From Candidatus Dojkabacteria bacterium (GTDB taxonomy: Bacteria > Patescibacteriota > Dojkabacteria > SC72), in contig JAAZGF010000007.1 of NCBI GenBank assembly GCA_012511375.1, positions 1-8,754 on the forward strand: a stretch of 8,754 bases of DNA, read 5' to 3'. The notes under the pieces are model-generated. The model had not been told where the DNA came from. It saw only the letters and a list, made by a program, of their open reading frames with translations, and searched no databases. Positions 1 through 5,622 of this stretch are shown here, piece by piece (the stretch's first letter is position 1; each line of letters opens with the position of its first letter). The position numbers were made by a program, and so were the translations under genes.

Positions 1-620
1 CTGGCTGTATCATCCCCTGTCCCTAATCGGCCTCCTCCGTTATTTCCCCAACAATATGCATTACCATCACTAGTTAAACCACAAGTATGATTGCCTCCTG
101 TAGATATACTACTAAAGGTCACCCCTGATCCTCTATCACCCCTAACCACTAACTTAGGAAGGTTGTAACTGGTTGTATCATCCCCTATCCCTAATTGCCC
201 TTGACCGTTATATCCCCAACAATATGCATTACCATCACTACCTAAACCACAAGTATGATAGAATCCTGTAGATATACTACTAAAGGTCACCCCTGTTACT
301 TTATTCCCCTGAACAACTAACTTAGGAAGATTGTAGCCGGCTGTATCATCCCCTATCCCTAATTGCCCATAACTATTATCACCCCAACAATATGCATTAC
401 CATCACTACCTAAGCCACAAGTATGATTGAATCCTGGAAATATACTACTAAAGGTCACCCCTGCTACTCTATCCCCCTGAACAACTAACTTAGGAAGATT
501 GGAACTGGCTGTATCATCCCCTGTCCCTAATCGACCTCCTCCGTTATCTCCCCAACAATATGCATTGCCATCACTACCTAAACCACAAGTATGATTGACT
601 CCTGTAGATATACTACTAAT
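1..620 (-). repeat. Tandem 168-bp repeats encoding RCC1 propeller units
   Basis: The anchor word acaatatgca (plus strand) begins at 51, 219, 387 and 555, exactly 168 bases apart, which is 56 codons. In protein order the units span 620-453, 452-285, 284-117 and 116 to the left edge (partial). Long stretches are identical or nearly so between copies. Differences cluster at two places: the residues before HTCG (STGVN, FPGFN, STGFY, STGGN) and those after CWG (DNGGGRLGT, DNSYGQLGI, YNGQGQLGI, NNGGGRLGT). The array starts directly after the dockerin part and leaves the reading frame intact. Confidence 0.95.
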
Positions 621-995
621 TATTAATTCATTTATTGGAAATTCTCCCCCCTTATACCCCCTCCATAAAAGCAACCACTCCCTAAAATCTTCCATACTTA
701 TCTTCTTATCACCATTCAAATCACCTTTTGAATCAAATGTTGTATGATCATTCTTGTATGATCTAAATAGTTTAACCCAAATCCCAAAATCCTCCATACT
801 AACCTTTTTATCTCCATTTAAATCAGCTTTCTCATACTCTGCAGGAAGTTGCCTATCAGAAGCCATACTTCTATCATCAAAACTTTTACCATTGGAAAGA
901 TAAAAGACACTCATTGTTAAACCCCCAACTACAAAACAGATTAAAACCGCTGAAAAAATTTTTTTACCTTTTACTGTTTTAAATATATTCTTCAT
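1..995 (-). CDS. Membrane-anchored dockerin / RCC1-repeat protein (3' end beyond window)
   Basis: About 331 codons are visible, and the reading frame is open to the left edge. Residues 1-12 are basic and residues 13-33 form a hydrophobic segment with no obvious AxA cleavage site, so it is a signal anchor or an atypical signal peptide. Two dockerin-type calcium loops follow, DLNGDKKVSMED at residues 58-69 and DLNGDKKISMED at 92-103, 34 residues apart, each with Asp/Asn/Asp/Asp at loop positions 1, 3, 5 and 12. From residue 126 the protein is a series of 56-residue RCC1-like repeats with the pattern HTCGL-x-SDGNAYCWG-x-N-x-x-G-[RQ]-LG; three are complete and a fourth is cut by the edge. RCC1 repeats form beta-propellers, often used for binding. 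An N-terminal dockerin is unusual, since in cellulosomal enzymes it is normally C-terminal. The ATG overlaps the stop of the upstream cohesin-like gene, implying co-translation and a likely cohesin-dockerin partnership. The ligand of the propeller cannot be inferred. Confidence 0.85.
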   Translation of the reverse strand, partial: MKNIFKTVKGKKIFSAVLICFVVGGLTMSVFYLSNGKSFDDRSMASDRQLPAEYEKADLNGDKKVSMEDFGIWVKLFRSYKNDHTTFDSKGDLNGDKKISMEDFREWLLLWRGYKGGEFPINELIISSISTGVNHTCGLGSDGNAYCWGDNGGGRLGTGDDTASSNLPKLVVQGDRVAGVTFSSIFPGFNHTCGLGSDGNAYCWGDNSYGQLGIGDDTAGYNLPKLVVQGNKVTGVTFSSISTGFYHTCGLGSDGNAYCWGYNGQGQLGIGDDTTSYNLPKLVVRGDRGSGVTFSSISTGGNHTCGLTSDGNAYCWGNNGGGRLGTGDDTA

Positions 996-1657
996 TAAAA
1001 CCTTTTCTCAAAATTTTTCTGCCTTGTACTTATTCTTCTTGTTTTAGCTTTATCTGTAAAAAAATCAAACCTAGAAAAAATAAAACCATACAAAACTAAG
1101 GAACCTCCTAATACTATATATTTTGTTGTATTATCTAATAAACCTGCCTGAGGAAGATTAGTGCCTGAAGAAGTTGTACTAGACTCTTCTGAAGAAACTG
1201 TATTAGACTCCATTGACAGTGTATATGTCCCTCCTGCCTTTGTGGCAGACTCAGGGTCTACTCTTGTTATACTATAAGTCGATGTTCCCGTATCCGTCGC
1301 TTTAAAATACAAGGTGGCAACTGTCCCACTATACACTCCTCCATCCATAAAAAAACATTCTATATTCAAAGTCCCTCCAGAAACAGTTGGTGTAAAAGAT
1401 CCACACTTATTACCTGTAGCACGTACAAACTCAACAGGTCCAGTAAATGCAATATCAATATCAATTCCAATAAATTCATCTACTCCACTATCAACCTTTA
1501 ACTCTATAGCTGTCTCAGATGGACCAATTGTTCCAGAACTTGGGGAAAGTAATACAGAGGTATAGCCCGCATTCACCTTGGTAACAAAAACAGAAGAAGA
1601 AAAAACAACTAAAAGGAGTACAAACATCTTCTTTAAGGGAGAATCTTCAATGGGCAT
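995..1657 (-). CDS. Secreted cohesin-like protein with LPQAG sortase-type sorting signal
   Basis: A 220-residue surface protein. Residues 11-30 form a signal peptide ending in VNA, with likely cleavage before Gly31. Residues 31 to about 148 resemble a cohesin domain: a beta-rich stretch opening YTSVLLSPSSGTIGPSET, then VDSGVDEFIGIDIDIAF and a VEFVRA strand. Cys85 and Cys101 could form a disulfide. A Ser/Thr-rich linker (about 150-166) leads to LPQAG (168-172), a hydrophobic helix (about 180-194) and a basic tail, the three-part layout of sortase substrates. Cohesins bind dockerins, and the next gene, overlapping by one base (TAATG), encodes a dockerin protein. The first ATG has no good ribosome binding site. 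An internal ATG at 1627 (residue 11) would give a more ordinary signal peptide, so the start is uncertain. The cohesin call rests on pattern recognition; a related immunoglobulin-like adhesin fold is the main alternative. Confidence 0.75.
   Translation of the reverse strand: MPIEDSPLKKMFVLLLVVFSSSVFVTKVNAGYTSVLLSPSSGTIGPSETAIELKVDSGVDEFIGIDIDIAFTGPVEFVRATGNKCGSFTPTVSGGTLNIECFFMDGGVYSGTVATLYFKATDTGTSTYSITRVDPESATKAGGTYTLSMESNTVSSEESSTTSSGTNLPQAGLLDNTTKYIVLGGSLVLYGFIFSRFDFFTDKAKTRRISTRQKNFEKRF
1001..1009 (-). promoter_or_regulatory. Ribosome binding site inside the upstream gene's last codons
   Basis: GAGAAAAGG lies five bases before the ATG of the dockerin/RCC1 gene and within the final codons (E-K-R) of the cohesin-like gene. 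With the TAATG stop/start overlap this supports translational coupling, and it supports 995 as the start rather than a later Met. Confidence 0.5.
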
Positions 1658-1689
1658 ATATGTTTTTATTTAAAGATTATCTATTCATC

Positions 1690-1718
1690 ATAATCCTACA
1701 TATACTTGTTTTTGTCAA
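1690..1718 (-). promoter_or_regulatory. Candidate sigma-70-type promoter of the cohesin-dockerin operon
   Basis: A perfect -35 box TTGACA (1718-1713) is followed after 17 bases by GATTAT (1695-1690, four of six matches to TATAAT). Transcription would start near 1683, giving a leader of roughly 25 bases before the ATG at 1657. The region between the two divergent cohesin-like genes (1658-1794) is otherwise very AT-rich, with no clear operator. Confidence 0.5.
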
Positions 1719-1724
1719 CGAAAA

Positions 1725-1780
1725 TATAACAATATTTCTTTACTTCCCTATTTTTCTTTGATACTCTTTACTAATATATT
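1725..1780 (+). promoter_or_regulatory. Possible -10 boxes for the divergent cohesin-like gene
   Basis: TATAAC (1725-1730, five of six) and TATATT (1775-1780) are the best -10 candidates upstream of the ATG at 1795. Neither has a convincing -35 box at 16-18 bases. The second would give a leader of only a few bases. AT-rich sequence makes such matches common, so this is weak. Confidence 0.2.
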
Positions 1781-1794
1781 ATTCGATTTTTAAG

Positions 1795-2403
1795 ATGAGA
1801 AAAATTATTAAAAAAACATTTTTTGTTACTTTAATTCTTCTCCTTTCTGCTAAGGCTACCCAAGCTGCTGTTGACCTTCAATTAAACAATTATGAATCAA
1901 CACAAGAGGTATCTATTATTATTAATTCTAACGAGTCTCCAATAGTAGGAATAGAGCTACCCATTATCTTCTCAAATAATGTAGAAATACAAGAGGTTAC
2001 AAAAGAAAATTATTGTGAGTTCTTTTTTAATGAAACAGTTGTGGAAAACAAACTTAACATAGAGTGCTTTAATAGTGAAGAAATAGTTATGAACGGAGTA
2101 CTTGCAAAGATTAAATATACTACAGAATCTTCTGATTATTCTTTCTATATCCAAGAGACAGATGTAGACCTTGGAGGGGAGCAACTAGGTGTTGTTACTA
2201 ATGTAAATAAACCCATCGTTGATAGCTCTGCAGATACAAATATAGAGAACAACATTGAAGAAAAGCAAATTTTTTGGGAGGACAACAAACTTTTTGTCCT
2301 TTTAGGAATTATTGCCGTTGTGTGCTTAGGAGTGATCCTGTTTCTTCTACTATCTAAATCTAAAGACAAGATTCCTAGCAATATTGAAGAAGCAGAAGGT
2401 TAA
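1795..2403 (+). CDS. Secreted cohesin-like protein with C-terminal membrane anchor
   Basis: A 202-residue protein, apparently a diverged paralogue of the divergent cohesin-like protein. Residues 1-24 form a signal peptide (basic MRKIIKK, hydrophobic core, ATQA, then A25). Residues 25 to about 139 are a cohesin-like beta domain: NSNESPIVGIELPIIF and the VEIQEVT strand parallel DSGVDEFIGIDIDIAF and VEFVRAT of the other protein. Both have a Cys, then 15-16 residues containing LNIE, then a second Cys (here Cys74 and Cys91). An acidic, Asn-rich linker (about 140-165) precedes a transmembrane helix at about 166-186 and a short hydrophilic tail, presumably cytoplasmic. It has no LPxTG-like motif, so anchoring differs from its paralogue. 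No Shine-Dalgarno is seen before the ATG. Its partner could be the dockerin encoded nearby, or dockerins elsewhere in the genome; this is inferred, not shown. Confidence 0.7.
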   Translation: MRKIIKKTFFVTLILLLSAKATQAAVDLQLNNYESTQEVSIIINSNESPIVGIELPIIFSNNVEIQEVTKENYCEFFFNETVVENKLNIECFNSEEIVMNGVLAKIKYTTESSDYSFYIQETDVDLGGEQLGVVTNVNKPIVDSSADTNIENNIEEKQIFWEDNKLFVLLGIIAVVCLGVILFLLLSKSKDKIPSNIEEAEG

Positions 2404-2411
2404 TTCATAAT

Positions 2412-2436
2412 CTTTCTCCTTAAAAGAAAGTTTCTC
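2412..2436 (+). terminator. Weak candidate terminator after the second cohesin-like gene
   Basis: CTTTCT (2412-2417) can pair with AGAAAG (2425-2430) around a seven-base loop, and TTTCTC follows. The stem is short and AT-rich, so its strength is doubtful. It lies between the stop at 2403 and the uvrA promoter. Confidence 0.25.
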
Positions 2437-2470
2437 AGAATAAGTAAAGTCGCCTATTAACCCCTTTTAA

Positions 2471-2479
2471 TGGTATAAT
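2471..2479 (+). promoter_or_regulatory. Extended -10 promoter of uvrA
   Basis: TGGTATAAT is a perfect TATAAT (2474-2479) with the TGn extension, which can substitute for a -35 box; none is evident upstream. Only ten bases separate it from the uvrA ATG. Transcription would begin near 2486, leaving almost no leader. No Shine-Dalgarno is present, which fits leaderless translation. Confidence 0.6.
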
Positions 2480-2489
2480 AAATGTCGCT

Positions 2490-5348
2490 ATGAAACAGGA
2501 TTACATTAAGATAATAGGTGCAAAAGAGCATAACCTTAAAGATATTAATGTAGACATACCAAAAAACAAACTGGTAGTACTAACAGGAGTATCGGGAAGT
2601 GGTAAAACCTCTCTTGCTTTTGATACCCTCTATGCAGAAGGACAAAGAAGATATGTAGAATCCCTATCTTCATATGCTAGACAGTTCTTAGGAGTAATGA
2701 AAAAACCAGATGTAAAGTCCATTACAGGACTCTCTCCTGCAATATCAATAGACCAAAAGACAACCTCCACAAACCCTAGATCCACTGTAGGAACTATAAC
2801 AGAGATATATAATCACCTCAGACTACTCTACGGACATGTAGGACAAGCTCACTGTCCTAAGTGTGGAGCCGAAATTCAATCTCAAACTATAGAAGAAATA
2901 ACAAAAAAGGTGATCAATGCCCTAAAAGGTTCCACGCAAAAAATACAGGTAGTTTCACCAATCATAAAAAGCCGTAAGGGTAACTTTTCTTCCCTCTTCT
3001 CAAAACTATTAAATCAAGGCTTCCTCCGAATCATACTAGATGGAGACACATATGTACTTGATGACATTGATAATATTAAAATTGATGAAAACAAAAAACA
3101 TACAATTGATTTAGTAATAGATAGATTAGACTCAAAAGATGCCTCTACTAAGGCCTTTCTGAAAAGATTAACAGACGCAGTTGAATTAGCAACTAACCAA
3201 TCTGATGGAGAGGTTAAAATAATTACCGAGCAAGAGGAACTCTACTTCTCTGAAAGCAATACCTGTTTTAAATGTGGAATATCATATCCAAAGATAACTC
3301 CTGCATCCTTCTCCTTTAATTTGCCTGAAGGAGCATGCCCTGAATGTACTGGCATAGGAGTCCTTAAAGAGATAGATATAGATTTAATCTACAATCCACG
3401 ATTAACAATATTAGAGGGAGGAATATTTCCTTGGGGAAATAGGACTACTAAGGATTCTTGGACCTCAAGAATATTAAATGAAATGGCAAAACAGCATAAT
3501 TTTAACCTTAGTACCCCTATTGGTCAGTATCCCAAAGAGATTTTCGATCTAATATTTTATGGAAAGAACAGAAAACCTTTTTACAGCATACTTTACACAA
3601 ACAGATATGGAAGGACTAATATGCATGAGGCTCAATATGAAGGAGTTATAGAGGAATTGAAAAAAAGATACAAAGAAACAACATCTGAATACTCTAGGAT
3701 GGAGATAGAGAAGTATATGAGAGAGGACACATGCCCTCTCTGTAACGGAAAAAGATTAAAACCATATTCATTAATGGTTACTATAGGCAAAAAGAACATA
3801 AACGAGGTAACAGAAATCTCTATACTCCAAGCTAAAGAATTCTTAGAAAATCTTAAATTGAAGGGTAACAAAAATGAAATAGCCAAACCTATTATAAAAG
3901 AGATATTAACTAGATTAGATTTCCTCTCAAATGTAGGATTGGACTACTTAACCCTTTCAAGAAAGGCAAATACTCTCTCTGGTGGAGAATCTCAAAGAAT
4001 TAGATTAGCATCACAGATAGGAACAGGACTTTCTGGTGTACTCTATGTCCTTGATGAACCCTCCATAGGATTGCATCAAAGAGACGTTTCTAAACTTTTA
4101 ACCTCTCTTAGAAGCCTAAGAGACCAAGGTAATAGTGTCGTTATCGTAGAACACGATGCCGAAACTATGAGACATTCAGACTGGATTATAGATATAGGCC
4201 CAGAAGCTGGGAAGAAGGGAGGAGAGATAGTCGCAGAAGGGACATTTGAAGACATTAAGCATTCGTCATCACTGACTGCAAAATACCTCAACAAAGAGTT
4301 AATTGTTGGCAAAAACATCAAAAAGAGCAAAAAAGAAGAAACCAACAAAAGAATTAGGATTACTGGAGTTAAAACACACAACTTAAAAAACCTAGACGTA
4401 GAAATCCCTCTAGGTAAGCTGATTTCAATAACAGGCGTTTCTGGCAGTGGCAAGTCCTCCCTGATAGACAACACCCTTTTTCCCGCTTTAATGAACAAAA
4501 TCATGAACGGGCGACAAGTTGAAGGAACCTACAGTGATATAGAAGGAGTGGAATATATAGACAAAGTGATAGGGATTGACCAGTCCCCTATAGGCCGAAC
4601 CCCTAGATCTAACCCAGCTACCTATACTGGACTCTTCACTCCTATTAGAGAAATTTTTGCAAACACAAAAGAGGCACAAGCCAGAGGGTACAATCCTGGA
4701 AGATTTAGTTTCAATGTGAAGGGAGGAAGATGTGAAAAATGCAAAGGTGATGGACAGTTAAAAATAGAGATGCAGTTCCTACCTGATATGTATATAACTT
4801 GCGATGAGTGTCAAGGGTCTAGATACAACAAAGAGGCTCTACAAATAGATTTTAAGGGCAAAAACATCAATGATGTGCTCAAAATGACTGTAGATGATGC
4901 CTTACTTTTCTTTAAAAATATCCCTAGCATCAAAGGAAAGCTTGATATACTAAAGGAAGTTGGACTTGGATACATAGAGTTAGGACAATCTGCCTTGACC
5001 CTTTCAGGAGGAGAGTCTCAAAGAGTTAAATTGGCAAAAGAGCTCTCAAAAAGACAGGTCGGACATACTATCTACATTCTGGACGAACCAACTACAGGTC
5101 TTCACTACTATGATATTGACAAGTTAATGAGTATTCTTAAAGGACTGGTAAACAAGGGACACACCGTTATAATTATAGAACATAATTTAGATGTGATTAA
5201 ACTTTCAGACTGGATTATTGATCTTGGACCAGAGGGCGGAGACAAAGGAGGAAAAATAATAGCACAGGGAACGATTGAGGATATAACTAATGAAAAATCA
5301 AGCTATACAGGACAATATTTAAAGGCTTATCTAGAAAACGGCTTTTAA
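2490..5348 (+). CDS. uvrA: Excinuclease ABC subunit A (UvrA)
   Basis: The damage-sensing ATPase of nucleotide excision repair; a UvrA dimer scans DNA with UvrB, then loads UvrB for incision by UvrC. At 952 residues it matches the usual family length and appears intact. It has two ABC ATPase halves. The first has Walker A GVSGSGKT (33-40), signature LSGGES (496-501) and Walker B VLYVLDEP (517-524). The second has Walker A GVSGSGKS (649-656), signature LSGGES (838-843) and Walker B IYILDEP (861-867). All three zinc modules keep their cysteines: C122/C125 with C415/C418; C259/C262 with C283/C286, in the insertion domain; and C748/C751 with C771/C774, in the damage-binding region. The start IKIIGAKEHNLKDI matches the normal UvrA N-terminus. 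It appears monocistronic, with its own promoter and a convergent gene downstream. No SOS-box-like operator is obvious. uvrB and uvrC are not in this window. Confidence 0.98.
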   Translation: MKQDYIKIIGAKEHNLKDINVDIPKNKLVVLTGVSGSGKTSLAFDTLYAEGQRRYVESLSSYARQFLGVMKKPDVKSITGLSPAISIDQKTTSTNPRSTVGTITEIYNHLRLLYGHVGQAHCPKCGAEIQSQTIEEITKKVINALKGSTQKIQVVSPIIKSRKGNFSSLFSKLLNQGFLRIILDGDTYVLDDIDNIKIDENKKHTIDLVIDRLDSKDASTKAFLKRLTDAVELATNQSDGEVKIITEQEELYFSESNTCFKCGISYPKITPASFSFNLPEGACPECTGIGVLKEIDIDLIYNPRLTILEGGIFPWGNRTTKDSWTSRILNEMAKQHNFNLSTPIGQYPKEIFDLIFYGKNRKPFYSILYTNRYGRTNMHEAQYEGVIEELKKRYKETTSEYSRMEIEKYMREDTCPLCNGKRLKPYSLMVTIGKKNINEVTEISILQAKEFLENLKLKGNKNEIAKPIIKEILTRLDFLSNVGLDYLTLSRKANTLSGGESQRIRLASQIGTGLSGVLYVLDEPSIGLHQRDVSKLLTSLRSLRDQGNSVVIVEHDAETMRHSDWIIDIGPEAGKKGGEIVAEGTFEDIKHSSSLTAKYLNKELIVGKNIKKSKKEETNKRIRITGVKTHNLKNLDVEIPLGKLISITGVSGSGKSSLIDNTLFPALMNKIMNGRQVEGTYSDIEGVEYIDKVIGIDQSPIGRTPRSNPATYTGLFTPIREIFANTKEAQARGYNPGRFSFNVKGGRCEKCKGDGQLKIEMQFLPDMYITCDECQGSRYNKEALQIDFKGKNINDVLKMTVDDALLFFKNIPSIKGKLDILKEVGLGYIELGQSALTLSGGESQRVKLAKELSKRQVGHTIYILDEPTTGLHYYDIDKLMSILKGLVNKGHTVIIIEHNLDVIKLSDWIIDLGPEGGDKGGKIIAQGTIEDITNEKSSYTGQYLKAYLENGF

Positions 5349-5417
5349 AGCAATATTCTCACCTACGCCCTCTCACTCATATCGTTAACTTTATGTAACT
5401 CAAGAGCAAGAGAAGAT

Positions 5418-5564
5418 ATGAAACACCTACCAATATTTAAAATCTCTTCTATTAGATATTTTAAAATCCCTACTGTTCACATCCTAGTATACAAAAACTT
5501 TTACTTTAGGAACGCCACTATACTTCTGTTCAAAATTTTCCTGTTTAAATATTTAGTTTTATGA
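5418..5564 (+). CDS. Doubtful 48-residue ORF in the uvrA-proS convergent gap
   Basis: An ATG-started frame of 48 codons lies in the 274-base gap between uvrA and proS, with the purine-rich GAGAAG just before the ATG. The product would be basic and rich in Phe, Ile, Leu, Lys and Tyr (start MKHLPIFKISSIRYFK, end LFKIFLFKYLVL). It has no recognisable domain and no clean transmembrane pattern. This composition is what AT-rich noncoding DNA tends to give, so chance is the better explanation. The rest of the gap shows no RNA gene and no repeat array. Confidence 0.12.
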   Translation: MKHLPIFKISSIRYFKIPTVHILVYKNFYFRNATILLFKIFLFKYLVL

Positions 5565-5580
5565 GTATATATTGATTGAA

Positions 5581-5611
5581 CAAAAAGGAAATTTATTTTT
5601 TAGGAAATTTC
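5581..5611 (-). terminator. Candidate Rho-independent terminator of proS
   Basis: On the minus strand, GAAATTT (5611-5605) pairs with AAATTTC (5594-5588) around a ten-base loop and is followed by CTTTTTG. The seven-base stem is AT-rich, but its place twelve bases after the proS stop and the U-run fit a terminator. It would not work for uvrA, since the plus strand has no T-run after the stem. Confidence 0.4.
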
Positions 5612-5622
5612 GCAGAGTTTCA

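Noticed and set aside
1..620. CRISPR array or diversity-generating retroelement target
   Set aside because: The repeats are 168-bp in-frame coding units without spacers, and no template repeat, reverse transcriptase or cas gene is present.
1314..1565. Plus-strand ORF of 83 codons
   Set aside because: It lies wholly inside the cohesin-like gene on the other strand and has no recognisable domain; the minus-strand protein has a clear signal peptide and domain structure.
4076..4504. Minus-strand ORF of 142 codons
   Set aside because: It is antisense to the linker and second Walker A region of uvrA, where the plus frame is well conserved; a shadow ORF.
5430..5467. Hairpin or terminator for uvrA near the palindrome ATTTTAAAAT
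   Set aside because: The possible stem needs a bulge, is all A/T, and is not followed by a T-run; such pairings are expected by chance in AT-rich DNA.
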